Shown: positions 1-9,671 of the stretch, piece by piece
Layout: every line of letters begins with the position of its first letter
How positions within the stretch are numbered: the stretch's first letter is position 1
Assembly (NCBI RefSeq): GCF_900258515.1
Contig: NZ_LT984884.1
Location: forward strand, 395,002 to 459,001
Direction: 5' to 3'
Length of the DNA stretch: 64,000 bases
Source of the DNA: Lentibacillus sp. Marseille-P4043
GTDB lineage: Bacteria > Bacillota > Bacilli > Bacillales > Amphibacillaceae
The notes under the pieces: model-generated
What the model saw: the letters and a program-made list of their open reading frames with translations, nothing else
Databases searched by the model: none
Told to the model about the DNA's origin: nothing
Made by a program: the position numbers and the translations under genes

Positions 1-592
1 ATACGGGAATCCTGAAGATGTAATCGAACGTGCCAAGTCCGTATCCCTTAATAGCCAGATGGATAGGAAGCTACAAGATCTTACCAAGATTATCGACGTT
101 CTAAAATTATATGAGGTAGAAAGATTTATCTCGCTTGACTTAGGTTTGATTAACCATATGAATTATTACTCCGATATTATTTTTCAAGGATTTGTTGAAA
201 ATTTTGGTAAACCAGTTTTGATGGGTGGAAGATACGATCACCTTGCCGAGCAATTCAGCAAGGTAATGCCTGCAATTGGATTTGCTTGTGACGTTGATTC
301 TATTTTTTCAGTTTTAGAACAGCAATCCCTGATTTCAGGTGAAGAATCACATATAGACGTCCTTATTTATTACACAACTAGTAAACAAAAAGAAGCCTTA
401 TCAACTGCATCTACGTTACGTAATCAAGGATTTCGTGTACTAATTAGCCCTATTGATAGCGTAAGAGATTTTCCTTCATCATCCAGCATTGTCTATTATG
501 AAGAAAATCAAAATTTGGTTAACAATCAACATTCTATGCAATCATTCTCAACGACAAAGAAATTACTAGAGTTACTTGGGGGAGGTCTTTGA
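1..592 (+). CDS. hisZ: ATP phosphoribosyltransferase regulatory subunit HisZ (3' part)
   Basis: This is the C-terminal part of HisZ, a class II histidyl-tRNA-synthetase-like protein without aminoacylation activity that activates the short form of HisG in the first step of histidine synthesis. The frame is open from base 2 to the TGA at 590-592, so the gene begins upstream of the window. The HisRS-like core is visible as MNYYSDIIFQGF followed by GGRYDHLAEQF and IGFACDVD. The gene sits directly against hisG, whose Shine-Dalgarno lies inside the last hisZ codons; short HisG plus HisZ is the expected pairing. Identity is well supported by sequence and context. Confidence 0.93.
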   Translation, partial: YGNPEDVIERAKSVSLNSQMDRKLQDLTKIIDVLKLYEVERFISLDLGLINHMNYYSDIIFQGFVENFGKPVLMGGRYDHLAEQFSKVMPAIGFACDVDSIFSVLEQQSLISGEESHIDVLIYYTTSKQKEALSTASTLRNQGFRVLISPIDSVRDFPSSSSIVYYEENQNLVNNQHSMQSFSTTKKLLELLGGGL

Positions 593-1219
593 TTGGATTA
601 CCTAACATTGGCGATGGCAAAAGGTCGAACCGCTGAACAAACCATTGCCCTATTAAACAAGGCTGATATTCATTTTCCAGCATTCCACGAAAAGTCTAGA
701 AAGCTAATTTTCTATGATGACAATAAACGGATTAAACTAATATATGTCAAAGCAATTGATGTACCTACTTACGTTGAAAAAGGTGCCGCGGATATCGGGA
801 TTGTTGGCAAGGATAATATCACTGAAGCACAAGCTGACGTGTATGACATGATGGATCTCGATTTTGGAAACTGTCAATTTGTTCTGGCTGGAGTTTCAGA
901 TAAAACAGAGGAAAACGCACAAAAGCTAACCGTAGCCTCTAAATATCCAACCGTTACAAAAACATATTTTCAAGCACGTGGCATTCCAATTGAAACGATC
1001 AAACTAAATGGATCCGTAGAATTGGCACCATTAATTGGTCTAGCTGATGTTATTGTCGATATTGTTGAAACAGGGACAACGCTAAAGGAAAACGGATTAA
1101 AAGTAATTGATACCATTGAAGCTATTAGCACGAGATTAATTGTGAACAAAGCTAGTTTTGCCACAAGGTCAACTGCTGTACACCAGTTTATGAAGCAACT
1201 TAATAAGGCTTTGGAGTGA
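593..1219 (+). CDS. hisG: ATP phosphoribosyltransferase, short-form catalytic subunit HisG
   Basis: HisG condenses ATP with PRPP to open histidine biosynthesis. The product is 208 residues, the short form that lacks the C-terminal regulatory domain and needs HisZ, which is encoded immediately upstream. The start is a TTG at 593 directly after the hisZ stop, preceded by a GGGGGAGG ribosome binding site at about 577-584. Typical features are the N-terminal AMAKGR motif, GAADIGIVGKD, and the PRPP-binding segment ADVIVDIVETGTTLKENGL. It is translationally coupled to hisZ and followed by hisD after six bases. Confidence 0.96.
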   Translation: MDYLTLAMAKGRTAEQTIALLNKADIHFPAFHEKSRKLIFYDDNKRIKLIYVKAIDVPTYVEKGAADIGIVGKDNITEAQADVYDMMDLDFGNCQFVLAGVSDKTEENAQKLTVASKYPTVTKTYFQARGIPIETIKLNGSVELAPLIGLADVIVDIVETGTTLKENGLKVIDTIEAISTRLIVNKASFATRSTAVHQFMKQLNKALE

Positions 1220-1225
1220 TACCCG

Positions 1226-2509
1226 ATGAAAATAGTAACACATGAAGCGTATATAGCGTCAGACTCAAATAGAACAGACACTTTTTCAGACGAAACACGT
1301 GATCAAATTGTTTTAGAAATCATTAACCAGGTAAGAAAAAATGGCGATGCGGCACTGCTCCATTATACGGAGAAATTTGACCAAGTGCAGCTTGATACAA
1401 TTACTGTTTCCGATGCTGAAATGAAAGAGGCTAGAAACCAAGTAAAGCAGAATTTTATAAGTGCACTGCAACAAGCAAAAGAAAATATTTTACGGTTTCA
1501 TGAAGCTCAAAAGGAACGATCTTGGTACATGAGCGATGAGAATGGAAATGTAATTGGGCAGAAAGTTACCGCCCTCGATAAAGTCGGTGTCTATGTCCCT
1601 GGTGGTAAAGCTGCCTATCCATCTACCGTCTTGATGAATGTTATCCCAGCAAAACTGGCAGGGGTAAATTCAATAAGCCTAGTAACGCCACCACAGCCGG
1701 ATGGGAAGATAAATCCTTATGTATTGGTAGCAGCATCTGAAGCAGGTGTCGATCAGATTTTTAAAGTTGGCGGTGCACAGGCAATAGCTGCACTCGCATA
1801 TGGGACTTCAACGATTGAAAGGGTCGACAAAATCGTTGGTCCAGGTAATGCTTATGTCGCCCGGGCAAAGAAATGGGTGTTTGGGGATGTAGCGATTGAC
1901 ATGATTGCTGGACCTAGTGAAATTTGTGTTGTTGCAGATGAATCTGCAAACCCGGCTTTTGTTGCAGCAGATTTACTTTCCCAGGCAGAACATGATGAAC
2001 AGGCAACAGCCATCTGTATAACTACAAGCAAAAAGCAGGCGCAGGCGATACAGAGCGAAATAGAAAAGCAGATTACTCTACTATCTCGTCAGGCTATTAT
2101 CCAAAAGTCGTTAAATCAAAACGGAAAGATTATTCTAGTTAACGATTTAAACAATGCCTTTGAATTGGTAAATAAACTGGCCCCAGAACATTTACAGCTG
2201 ATGACCGAACAACCATCCGAACATGTGCATTTCGTTAAACACGCAGGAGCTATTTTTTTAGGCCCAAATTCACCTGAACCATTAGGCGACTACTTTGCCG
2301 GACCAAATCATACGCTGCCAACGAATGGAACGGCGGCATTTTCTTCTCCACTGGGCGTATATGACTTTGTTAAAAAATCGAGCATTATTCAATACACAAA
2401 GTCTTCCCTCCTGCAAGCTTCTGAGGCGATCATAACCTTAGCAGAAGTAGAGGGTCTAACCGCACATGCTAATGCGATTCAAATAAGAAAGGATGCTGAC
2501 AATGCGTAG
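1226..2509 (+). CDS. hisD: Histidinol dehydrogenase HisD
   Basis: HisD is the zinc-dependent NAD enzyme that oxidises L-histidinol to L-histidine in the last two steps of the pathway. The 427-residue product has the usual length and shows the family blocks VGVYVPGGKAAYPSTVLMN, VGGAQAIAALAYGT, VGPGNAYVARAKK and DMIAGPSE. The C-terminal segment PLGDYFAGPNHTLPTNGTA carries the catalytic region. The ATG at 1226 is followed without ambiguity. The 3' end overlaps the start of hisB by eight bases, so the two are translationally coupled. Confidence 0.96.
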   Translation: MKIVTHEAYIASDSNRTDTFSDETRDQIVLEIINQVRKNGDAALLHYTEKFDQVQLDTITVSDAEMKEARNQVKQNFISALQQAKENILRFHEAQKERSWYMSDENGNVIGQKVTALDKVGVYVPGGKAAYPSTVLMNVIPAKLAGVNSISLVTPPQPDGKINPYVLVAASEAGVDQIFKVGGAQAIAALAYGTSTIERVDKIVGPGNAYVARAKKWVFGDVAIDMIAGPSEICVVADESANPAFVAADLLSQAEHDEQATAICITTSKKQAQAIQSEIEKQITLLSRQAIIQKSLNQNGKIILVNDLNNAFELVNKLAPEHLQLMTEQPSEHVHFVKHAGAIFLGPNSPEPLGDYFAGPNHTLPTNGTAAFSSPLGVYDFVKKSSIIQYTKSSLLQASEAIITLAEVEGLTAHANAIQIRKDADNA

Positions 2510-3086
2510 CAGCTCTATTCAACGAAACACTGCTGAAACTGCGATTGAATTAACTTTTAATATTGACGGTGTTGGTGAAGCCCGTATAGATACAGGGATT
2601 GGTTTTTTCAATCATATGCTGACATTGATGACGAAGCATGGATTATTCGATTTAGCCATCACATGTAATGGTGATCTGGATGTCGATCAACACCATTCCA
2701 TTGAGGATATCGGCATCGTGCTTGGGCAAGCCTTCCATGAATCTTTAGGGAGGAAAGAAGGAATCAACCGGTATGCAACGATAACAACCCCAATGGATGA
2801 GGCTTTATCTACACTCTCATTGGATATAAGTGGACGTCCACACCTTGTTTACCACGTTGAAGGGCTAAAGGATAAAATTGGTGTATTTGATACCGAGCTG
2901 GTTGAAGAGTTTTTCCGAGCATTTGTTAATCATGCAAAGGTAACCCTGCATGTCAATCTACTATATGGAAAAAATAGCCATCATATCGTTGAATCTATTT
3001 TCAAAGGATTTGGACGTGTACTTGATGAAGCTACCATGGAGAACCCGCGTATCAAAGGTATTCCGTCAACAAAGGGGTCCTTGTGA
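2502..3086 (+). CDS. hisB: Imidazoleglycerol-phosphate dehydratase HisB
   Basis: HisB dehydrates imidazole glycerol phosphate to imidazole acetol phosphate. The 194-residue product is the single-domain form with no fused histidinol-phosphatase, as in other Firmicutes. The manganese-binding histidine motifs DQHHSIEDIG and SHHIVESIFKG are present. I place the start at the ATG at 2502, not at the upstream in-frame ATG at 2493, because the AGAAAGGA ribosome binding site ends at 2492 and leaves proper spacing only for 2502. The gene overlaps hisD by eight bases. Confidence 0.95.
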   Translation: MRSSSIQRNTAETAIELTFNIDGVGEARIDTGIGFFNHMLTLMTKHGLFDLAITCNGDLDVDQHHSIEDIGIVLGQAFHESLGRKEGINRYATITTPMDEALSTLSLDISGRPHLVYHVEGLKDKIGVFDTELVEEFFRAFVNHAKVTLHVNLLYGKNSHHIVESIFKGFGRVLDEATMENPRIKGIPSTKGSL

Positions 3087-3105
3087 CAAGAAGGAGATAT
3101 AATAA

Positions 3106-3708
3106 ATGATTGCAATTATAGATTACGGTGCAGGGAATATTAAAAGTTTACAATCTGCGTTAACCAAACTAAATTTGGAATCTTGCTTAACCAACGATAA
3201 ACAAACCATTACAAACAGTAAAGCTATTATTCTACCAGGAGTCGGTGCTTTTAAAGATGCAATCGATGCACTGAATCAATATGGATTGGTAGAAATACTG
3301 CAACAGCAAGCCAAGATAGGAAAGCCTATTCTTGGTATCTGCCTTGGCATGCAATTACTTTATGAAAAAAGCCTGGAGAACGGCGAATGGGATGGTTTGA
3401 ACATTCTTGAGGGCATCATAAAACGAATGGATGACTCGGTCAAGGTGCCGCATATGGGTTGGAACACACTCGCTAAACAAAAGCAGTGCTCCCTATTAAC
3501 CAATATCGATGACCAGGCATTTGTCTATTTTGTCCACTCCTACTATGTTGACAAAATGCCGGCTGATCAGCTTGTAAGCAGTTGCCACTATGGTGTAGAA
3601 ATCCCTGCGATTGTACAAAAAAACAACATATTTGGGATGCAATTTCATCCAGAGAAGAGCGGAAAGAACGGACTAATGCTATTGAAAAATTTCGGGGAGA
3701 TGATTTGA
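3106..3708 (+). CDS. hisH: Imidazole glycerol phosphate synthase, glutamine amidotransferase subunit HisH
   Basis: HisH hydrolyses glutamine and passes ammonia to HisF. The 200-residue class I amidotransferase shows IIDYGAGN at the N-terminus, the nucleophile Cys79 in LGICLGMQ, and the His/Glu pair in QFHPEKSG near the C-terminus, so the triad is intact. A strong AAGGAGATA ribosome binding site precedes the ATG at 3106. Its stop codon overlaps the hisA start (TGATG), giving coupled translation. Together with hisF (4421) it forms the IGP synthase complex. Confidence 0.96.
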   Translation: MIAIIDYGAGNIKSLQSALTKLNLESCLTNDKQTITNSKAIILPGVGAFKDAIDALNQYGLVEILQQQAKIGKPILGICLGMQLLYEKSLENGEWDGLNILEGIIKRMDDSVKVPHMGWNTLAKQKQCSLLTNIDDQAFVYFVHSYYVDKMPADQLVSSCHYGVEIPAIVQKNNIFGMQFHPEKSGKNGLMLLKNFGEMI

Positions 3709-4421
3709 TGATCCTTTTTCCAGCAATCGATATTCGTAATGGAAAATGTGTACGTTTGATTCAAGGCGACTACGCAAAAGAAAAAGTCTATAGTGATTCT
3801 CCAACAAATATAGCCCTTCAATGGGAAAAACAACAAGCAGAATATCTTCATATTGTTGATCTTGATGGCGCAAAAACTGGCGATCCGATGAACAGCGCCA
3901 CAATCCAATCGATCGTAAATAATACAGTTATCCCGATTCAGATCGGGGGCGGCATTCGTTCCATGGATATTATCGAAACGTATTTATCCCTAGGTGTCAA
4001 TCGAGTCATTATCGGAACAGCAGCCATAAACGATAAAGTATTCTTACAGAGAGCAGTTGAAAAATACAAGGATAAAATCGCTGTCTCCATTGATGCTCGA
4101 AATGGCTATGTTGCTACAAATGGCTGGGTGGAAATGAGTAACGTAAAAGCGATAGATCTTGTAAAGGAACTAGAACAATTCGGCATTGGTACTGTTATTT
4201 ATACAGATATTCTGAAAGATGGGATGGTATCTGGGCCGAATTTTTCCGAACTACGAGCAATGAACGAAGCGACCTCGATTAACATCATCGCATCTGGTGG
4301 CGTGTCAAGTAAAGACGATATTGAGCGATTAAGATCATTGGACTTATATGGTGCTATTATCGGAAAGGCATTATATGATGGTTCATTGTCATTCCAATCG
4401 CTAATGGAGGGACAGTATTAA
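3708..4421 (+). CDS. hisA: ProFAR isomerase HisA
   Basis: HisA is the (beta/alpha)8-barrel isomerase that converts ProFAR to PRFAR. The start is the ATG at 3708 that overlaps the hisH stop; an upstream extension of the frame to 3582 is a reading of hisH in another frame and has no ribosome binding site. The 237-residue product starts with the family pattern LFPAIDIRNGKCVRL and has phosphate-binding turns IGGGIRS and IASGGVSS plus the catalytic aspartate in VIYTDILKDGM. The TAA overlaps the ATG of hisF by one base. Confidence 0.95.
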   Translation: MILFPAIDIRNGKCVRLIQGDYAKEKVYSDSPTNIALQWEKQQAEYLHIVDLDGAKTGDPMNSATIQSIVNNTVIPIQIGGGIRSMDIIETYLSLGVNRVIIGTAAINDKVFLQRAVEKYKDKIAVSIDARNGYVATNGWVEMSNVKAIDLVKELEQFGIGTVIYTDILKDGMVSGPNFSELRAMNEATSINIIASGGVSSKDDIERLRSLDLYGAIIGKALYDGSLSFQSLMEGQY

Positions 4422-5191
4422 TGCTCGCGAAAAGAATCATCCCCTGTCTTGATGTTGATCAAGGCAGAGTAGTCAAAGGAAAAAGATTTCAGGAAATTCG
4501 TGACGTAGCAGACCCTGTTGAATTAGCTGAGCAATACAATGATAATGGTGCAGATGAACTCGTGTTTTATGATATTACAGCATCCAATGAAGGCCGAGAT
4601 ATTTTTGTGGACATTATCGAAAAAGTTGCTACAAAAATTAATATACCTTTCACTGTTGGAGGTGGATTGCGGACGGTTGATGATATTCACCGTGTCCTTC
4701 GTGCAGGTGCCGATAAAGTATCCGTTAACAGTGCAGCAATTAAAAACCCTACCCTCATAAAAGAAGCAGCAGCAAAATTCGGCAGTCAATGTATTGTACT
4801 ATCAATCGATGCGAAGAAGGTATCATCCGGTTGGTCTGTGTTCCTAAATGGTGGACGAATAGATACAGGAATAGATGCGATTGAATGGGCCAGGCGTGGA
4901 GAAGAACTCGGGGCAGGAGAAGTTGTGATCAACGCTATGGATGTTGATGGTGTCAAAAATGGCTACAATCTTGAACTAATAAAAGCCATTGCAAGGGTAG
5001 TAAATATTCCTATTGTAGCAAGTGGTGGTGCTGGTGAGAATGGACATTTTGCTGCTGTTTTACAGGAAGGGATAGCAGATGCAGCTCTGGCAGCCTCTGT
5101 ATTTCATTACAATGAAATTACGATACCTGATCTAAAAAGTTACTTAGCTGCGAACGGTATTTCAATGAGGAGGGAACCATCATGGAAGTAG
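4421..5191 (+). CDS. hisF: Imidazole glycerol phosphate synthase, cyclase subunit HisF
   Basis: HisF closes the imidazole ring of PRFAR using ammonia delivered by HisH, releasing IGP and AICAR. The 256-residue barrel has the catalytic aspartates in the N-terminal [15 protein letters not shown] motif (Asp11) and in [13 protein letters not shown] (near 130), and glycine-rich phosphate sites VGGGLRT and VASGGAG. It overlaps hisA by one base and hisIE by ten bases, in line with a single polycistronic message. Confidence 0.96.
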   Translation: MLAKRIIPCLDVDQGRVVKGKRFQEIRDVADPVELAEQYNDNGADELVFYDITASNEGRDIFVDIIEKVATKINIPFTVGGGLRTVDDIHRVLRAGADKVSVNSAAIKNPTLIKEAAAKFGSQCIVLSIDAKKVSSGWSVFLNGGRIDTGIDAIEWARRGEELGAGEVVINAMDVDGVKNGYNLELIKAIARVVNIPIVASGGAGENGHFAAVLQEGIADAALAASVFHYNEITIPDLKSYLAANGISMRREPSWK

Positions 5192-5823
5192 ATATAGAAC
5201 AGATTACGTTTGATGAGACAGGGTTGATTCCTGCGATTATCCAGGATAGTAAAACCGGTGCAATATTAACCCTTGCATACATGAATGAAACCGCACTATT
5301 GAAAACCATTGAAACAAAGGAAACATGGTTTTTCAGCCGAAAAAGACAGCAGTTATGGAATAAAGGAGAAACCTCTGGGAACAACCAACTCGTTAAACGG
5401 ATAACGTATGATTGTGATGGCGATGCGCTATTGGTACTAGTTGAGCCACAAGGTCCAGCCTGTCATACTGGAAACGAGACCTGCTTTTATCAACAGCTTT
5501 ATGAAAATAGTACACAACAATTTGATCTGATATACCAGCTTGCTAAGACAATTAAGAATCGACAAAAAAACCCTGTTGATGGATCCTATACAACGTACTT
5601 ATTTCAGGAAGGAATCGATAAAGTCTTAAAAAAGGTTGGGGAAGAAGCAAGTGAGGTCATTATTGGTGCTAAAAACCCTGGTACTGATGAACTGATATGG
5701 GAAATTGCTGATCTTGTCTATCACACACTCGTTTTAATGGAAATTCGTGATGTAACCATTGAAAATATTAGAGAAGAACTTTACAAACGGCATCTACAAA
5801 AGGCAGGAAACGAAAATGAGTAA
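5182..5823 (+). CDS. hisI: Bifunctional phosphoribosyl-AMP cyclohydrolase / phosphoribosyl-ATP pyrophosphatase HisIE
   Basis: This two-domain enzyme carries out steps two and three of histidine synthesis. Residues about 1-115 form the HisI cyclohydrolase with the WNKGETSGN motif and the metal-binding DCDGDALLV and GPACHTG segments. Residues about 120-213 form the HisE pyrophosphohydrolase with [16 protein letters not shown]. The ATG at 5182 lies inside hisF behind a GAGGAGGGA ribosome binding site. The fused arrangement is the usual one in Bacillaceae. Confidence 0.95.
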   Translation: MEVDIEQITFDETGLIPAIIQDSKTGAILTLAYMNETALLKTIETKETWFFSRKRQQLWNKGETSGNNQLVKRITYDCDGDALLVLVEPQGPACHTGNETCFYQQLYENSTQQFDLIYQLAKTIKNRQKNPVDGSYTTYLFQEGIDKVLKKVGEEASEVIIGAKNPGTDELIWEIADLVYHTLVLMEIRDVTIENIREELYKRHLQKAGNENE

Positions 5824-6901
5824 ATTTTGGAGTACACTGACAAAACGAACAGAGCCATATGTGCCCGGAGAGCAAATTGATAACAAAAATATTATAAAAC
5901 TAAATACAAACGAGAATCCTTACCCACCATCACCAAGAGTAATCGAAGCAATAAAATGGGAGATGGAAAATAATTTACAGCTATACCCTTCCCCAACAGC
6001 GGATCCATTGCGAGAAAAGATTGCAGATTACTATCAACTAAAGAAAGAAAATGTATTTGTTGGCAATGGATCTGATGAAATATTAGCACTGTCATTTATG
6101 GCTTTTTTTGAACCAGGTAAGACTATCCGCTTCCCGAACGTTACCTACAGCTTTTACCCGGTATATGCGAAACTGTTTGGCATTCCTTATGAAGAAGTCC
6201 CACTTAATAGGGATTTTTCCATCTTAGTTGATGCATTTTACCAATCAGATGGGGGCGTAGTTTTTCCTAATCCAAATGCACCGACTGGAATCTATCTGGA
6301 ATTGGAACATGTTGTTGATATAGTGGAAAACAATCCAAATCAAGTTGTCATTGTTGATGAAGCTTATATCGACTTTTCCGGCGGTTCCGCAGCATCGCTT
6401 GTTCATACGTACGATAATTTACTCGTTGTCCAGACAATGTCAAAATCACGATCACTTGCAGGATTACGGATAGGATTCGCGCTAGGAAACGCCAATTTAA
6501 TGGAGGCATTAACCCGTATGAAGGATTCTTTTAATTCATATACATTGGATCGTTTAGCAATTGCTGGTGCAGGAGCGGCAATTTCCGATAACCGATATTT
6601 TTTACAAACAACGGAAAAAATTATTCAAACTCGTGAATGGGTTACGGAAAAATTGAAGCGAAATGGGTTTACTGTTCTCCCGTCAGCGACAAATTTCATT
6701 TTTGCCAGTCACTATAAATGTAAGGCTAAACCGCTATATGAAAAGCTGAAAGAAAATAATGTGCTTGTCCGGCACTTTGACAAACAACCAATAGAAAATT
6801 ATTTACGGATCACAATCGGTACGGATGGGGAAATGGATAGCTTTTTCAGGAAACTGAAGCTAGTTATTGCTGAAGTTAGCCAAAGGACCATCAAAATCTA
6901 A
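5816..6901 (+). CDS. hisC: Histidinol-phosphate aminotransferase HisC
   Basis: HisC is the PLP enzyme that transaminates imidazole acetol phosphate to histidinol phosphate. From the ATG at 5816, which overlaps the hisIE stop, the product has 361 residues. Visible motifs are [29 protein letters not shown] and the PLP lysine (about residue 210) in [15 protein letters not shown]. The frame is open upstream to 5759, but that region is hisIE. In B. subtilis hisC lies in the trp-aro supraoperon; here it closes the his operon. No histidinol-phosphatase gene is present in this segment. Confidence 0.95.
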   Translation: MSKFWSTLTKRTEPYVPGEQIDNKNIIKLNTNENPYPPSPRVIEAIKWEMENNLQLYPSPTADPLREKIADYYQLKKENVFVGNGSDEILALSFMAFFEPGKTIRFPNVTYSFYPVYAKLFGIPYEEVPLNRDFSILVDAFYQSDGGVVFPNPNAPTGIYLELEHVVDIVENNPNQVVIVDEAYIDFSGGSAASLVHTYDNLLVVQTMSKSRSLAGLRIGFALGNANLMEALTRMKDSFNSYTLDRLAIAGAGAAISDNRYFLQTTEKIIQTREWVTEKLKRNGFTVLPSATNFIFASHYKCKAKPLYEKLKENNVLVRHFDKQPIENYLRITIGTDGEMDSFFRKLKLVIAEVSQRTIKI

Positions 6902-6942
6902 TTACGATGATTGATAAGTGACTTCCTCACGTTTTAAAAACC

Positions 6943-6985
6943 AGCCCCCTTCCACCGTTAATATTAATGGAAGGGGGCTTTTATT
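6943..6985 (+). terminator. Terminator of the his operon (bidirectional)
   Basis: A perfect 12-bp stem, AGCCCCCTTCCA at 6943 paired with TGGAAGGGGGCT ending at 6979, is followed by TTTTATT. It lies between convergent hisC and the minus-strand lipoprotein gene whose stop codon abuts it, so it probably ends both transcripts. Confidence 0.9.
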
Positions 6986-7694
6986 AGATCATATTCTTGA
7001 TTTCCGCATCTTCTTTTAGTTCGTTAACTTTTGCTTGTACTTTTTCATTTTCCTTTTGGGTAGTTAATTGGCTTTTGATTTGATCTTTTACCTTTTTAAG
7101 TTCTGGGACGTCTTCACTTTGCTCTTTCAACTTATCATAATAGCTCTTTATTTCCTCTTCGGTTACTTCAGTTCCTGTGATTTCCTGATCAATATACTCC
7201 CTCAACGTGAGCTCAAATGCCAATTGATCCTTATAAGACTCCTCGGTAAGATTATATTGTTCCAATACTTGAGAAAACTTATCTTTGCCCGCTGATTTCA
7301 TTTTGTCTAATTCGGATTCAACCTCTTCATCCGAAACGGTAATGCCCTGCTTGTTCGCATCCTGTTTCAGTAGCTCCTGCTGAACGAGAACATTCATTGC
7401 CTGCTCTTTTAATTTATCTTGATCACTAACATCTTCCCCATATTGATTCATTAACGTTTTTGTCTGTGCGTAAACGTCATTGTATTGATCACCTTTTACA
7501 TCCGTACCATTTATTTGAACGACAACATCATCATTATTTACCTTTTCCTTATCCGTTATCTTAACCTTCTGATTAGCTTGTTCCTCCGTATTTGTTTCAT
7601 TATCATTTTTCTTTGCTGAATCGGTATCATCACCACAGGCAGCTAATACTGTTACTATACATAATGCTATCGCAAGCATAATAAATTTCTTCAT
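6984..7694 (-). CDS. SurA_N-type foldase lipoprotein (PrsA-like, without PPIase domain)
   Basis: The 236-residue product has a lipoprotein signal peptide with lipobox LAAC (Cys20), an acidic Asn/Glu-rich linker, then a SurA N-terminal-like helical chaperone domain starting near residue 55 (VVVQINGTDVKGDQYNDVYAQTK, shown in the family as the start of the domain). It resembles the chaperone part of PrsA/SurA foldases but ends after about 180 residues of mature protein with no recognisable parvulin rotamase domain. It is likely anchored on the outer face of the membrane and assists secreted-protein folding; this role is inferred. It is a single gene read toward the his operon. Confidence 0.8.
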   Translation of the reverse strand: MKKFIMLAIALCIVTVLAACGDDTDSAKKNDNETNTEEQANQKVKITDKEKVNNDDVVVQINGTDVKGDQYNDVYAQTKTLMNQYGEDVSDQDKLKEQAMNVLVQQELLKQDANKQGITVSDEEVESELDKMKSAGKDKFSQVLEQYNLTEESYKDQLAFELTLREYIDQEITGTEVTEEEIKSYYDKLKEQSEDVPELKKVKDQIKSQLTTQKENEKVQAKVNELKEDAEIKNMI

Positions 7695-7865
7695 ATATGT
7701 TTTTCCTCATTTCCTTCGTTTGTCCCTTCATTCAAACACAACCATTGTACAAATAGCAAGTCATAGTGAACCGCTTCTATCAATGGATTACTGTCATAGC
7801 AACGCTTAACACCATAGTTAACAATTACATGACACGTTTTCCATAATTATTCCGTAGTATTATTT

Positions 7866-7896
7866 GAAGAAAAGAGACAACCTTATGGCTGCCTCT
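7866..7896 (-). terminator. Terminator of the yclNOPQ-type operon
   Basis: Read on the minus strand, AGAGGCAGCC, loop ATAA and GGTTGTCTCT form a 10-bp stem with two G-U pairs, followed by TTTTCTT. It begins about 10 bases after the yclQ stop. Confidence 0.8.
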
Positions 7897-7906
7897 TTGG
7901 TAAATA

Positions 7907-8857
7907 TTACTGTAAACTATCCGCTATTTCATTAACCATTTCTTGAACAGAGACAAGTCCGCCGCCAGAAAGGTACCAGTAATTCGGATCTAAGTATACG
8001 ATATTGTCGTTTTTATATGCATTTGTTTTTTTAACTAGTTTATTTTCAACAACTTGTTTAGCAGAAGATTCTCCACCAACAACTGCTCCACGGTCGATCA
8101 CATACAAAATATCCGGATTTTGTTCAACGACATATTCAAACGAGACATTCATTCCATGAGTCGACACTTCGATCCCTTCATCAACTGCTGGAAGACCGAA
8201 CACATCATGAATTATCCCAAATCTTGAATTCGGACCGTATGCGCTGATTTTATCATCGTTTGCCAGAATGATTAATCCACTTTTATCACTTGATTCAGCT
8301 TTTTCCTTTACATCAGCTATTGATTGCTCAAGTTCATCTAACGCTTTATTAATTTCATCTTCTTTATCAAAAATTTCACCAATCGTTGCTAGATTACTTT
8401 TAAATGATTCCATATATTTCGTTGTGTCTACACCAAGATAAATAGTCGGTGCTATTTCTTGCAATTGATCATATAAGGACGATTGTCTGCCGGAAATAAT
8501 GATCAAGTCCGGATTGATTTGTGCAAGCTTTTCAAAGTCCGGTTCCTTCAGACTACCAACATTTTCGTAATCATCACTTTCAAATTTTTCAAGGTATGTC
8601 GGCATATTCCCCTGTGGTACACCGGTTACCTCAACATCTAATTTATCCAGTGTATCTAAAGTTCCATAATCAAACACGACTACCTTCTCAGGATTTTTGG
8701 GTACTTCTGTTTCGCCCAACTCATGTGTTACATTAATTTTCTCCTGTTTTTCAGTGTTGCCATCACCATTACTGCTTTCATCTGATTCTGATGTTCCACA
8801 CGCTGTAGCAAAAACTGCTAAAGCACTAACAATAATAAATACAATAAATTTCTTCAT
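7907..8857 (-). CDS. yclQ: Siderophore-binding lipoprotein, YclQ/FatB type
   Basis: This is the extracellular solute-binding lipoprotein of the iron-siderophore ABC importer encoded by the next three genes. The start is taken at 8857 (MKKFIVF) because a GAGAGGG ribosome binding site lies nine bases upstream; an ATG six codons earlier overlaps that site. The signal peptide ends in the lipobox ATAC (Cys20). The rest is a type III periplasmic-binding fold with the FatB/CeuE pattern (VVVFDYGTLDTLDKL, PDLIIISGRQS). YclQ of B. subtilis binds petrobactin and the whole gene order is the same, so a catecholate or petrobactin-like ligand is the best guess, but the ligand cannot be read from the sequence. 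Confidence 0.85.
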   Translation of the reverse strand: MKKFIVFIIVSALAVFATACGTSESDESSNGDGNTEKQEKINVTHELGETEVPKNPEKVVVFDYGTLDTLDKLDVEVTGVPQGNMPTYLEKFESDDYENVGSLKEPDFEKLAQINPDLIIISGRQSSLYDQLQEIAPTIYLGVDTTKYMESFKSNLATIGEIFDKEDEINKALDELEQSIADVKEKAESSDKSGLIILANDDKISAYGPNSRFGIIHDVFGLPAVDEGIEVSTHGMNVSFEYVVEQNPDILYVIDRGAVVGGESSAKQVVENKLVKKTNAYKNDNIVYLDPNYWYLSGGGLVSVQEMVNEIADSLQ

Positions 8858-8912
8858 ATAATTAAACCCTCTCATGTTAATTTTTTGTTATTCTTTAATA
8901 GCAAAAGTTATG

Positions 8913-9671
8913 TTATGCAAAATACACACAAATCCGATTATCATTGATATTTTTAATATTAATATCCATATCATAAATATCTTTCAGTACACATTCATCA
9001 ATCACATCACAGGTTGGGCCTTGTTTTACAATTTTTCCATCTTTAAGTGCAACGATCTGATCAGAGTAGCACGAAGCAAAGTTGATATCATGAATGACAA
9101 TTAAAATCGTTTTTCCAAGCTCGTTTACAAGGCGCCGTAATGTTTTCATAATCTGAACTGAATGTCGCATATCCAAGTTGTTTAATGGTTCATCAAGTAA
9201 AATATATTCTGTATCTTGGGCGATAACCATCGCGATATGTGCGCGTTGTCGTTGTCCCCCACTAAGCTCATCTAAGTATTTATCCTGTATTTCTCGTAGC
9301 TCCATATAATCAATTGCTTCATCCACTTTCTCCCAATCTTCTTGCTTAAGCCTCCCTTGTGAGTATGGGAATCGTCCGAATGAAACAAGTTCCCTTATTG
9401 TTAAGCGAAGATTGATCGCATTGGATTGTTTTAGAATTGAGATTTTCTTAGCTAATTCATTGTTTTTTGCTTTCGTAATATCTTCCCCATCAATCGTAAT
9501 TTCGCCGTCATCCTTTGTAATTAACCGGCTAATCATCGAGATCAATGTACTCTTTCCAGCACCATTTGGACCAATAAATGAAGTGATTGTTCCTTTTTCA
9601 ATATTCACAGAAACATCATCAATTACTTTTTTATGGTTATATTTTTTAAAAACACCTTTAATATTTACCAT
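8913..9671 (-). CDS. yclP: Siderophore ABC transporter ATP-binding protein, YclP type
   Basis: The 252-residue ATPase powers the siderophore importer. It has Walker A GPNGAGKST, the Q-loop, signature LSGGQRQR and Walker B YILLDEP followed by the family-typical LNNLDMRHS in place of the usual TNHLD. It overlaps the upstream permease gene by seven bases and is followed by the binding-protein gene after about 55 bases. The FepC/FatE/YclP group is the closest match. Confidence 0.9.
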   Translation of the reverse strand: MVNIKGVFKKYNHKKVIDDVSVNIEKGTITSFIGPNGAGKSTLISMISRLITKDDGEITIDGEDITKAKNNELAKKISILKQSNAINLRLTIRELVSFGRFPYSQGRLKQEDWEKVDEAIDYMELREIQDKYLDELSGGQRQRAHIAMVIAQDTEYILLDEPLNNLDMRHSVQIMKTLRRLVNELGKTILIVIHDINFASCYSDQIVALKDGKIVKQGPTCDVIDECVLKDIYDMDINIKNINDNRICVYFA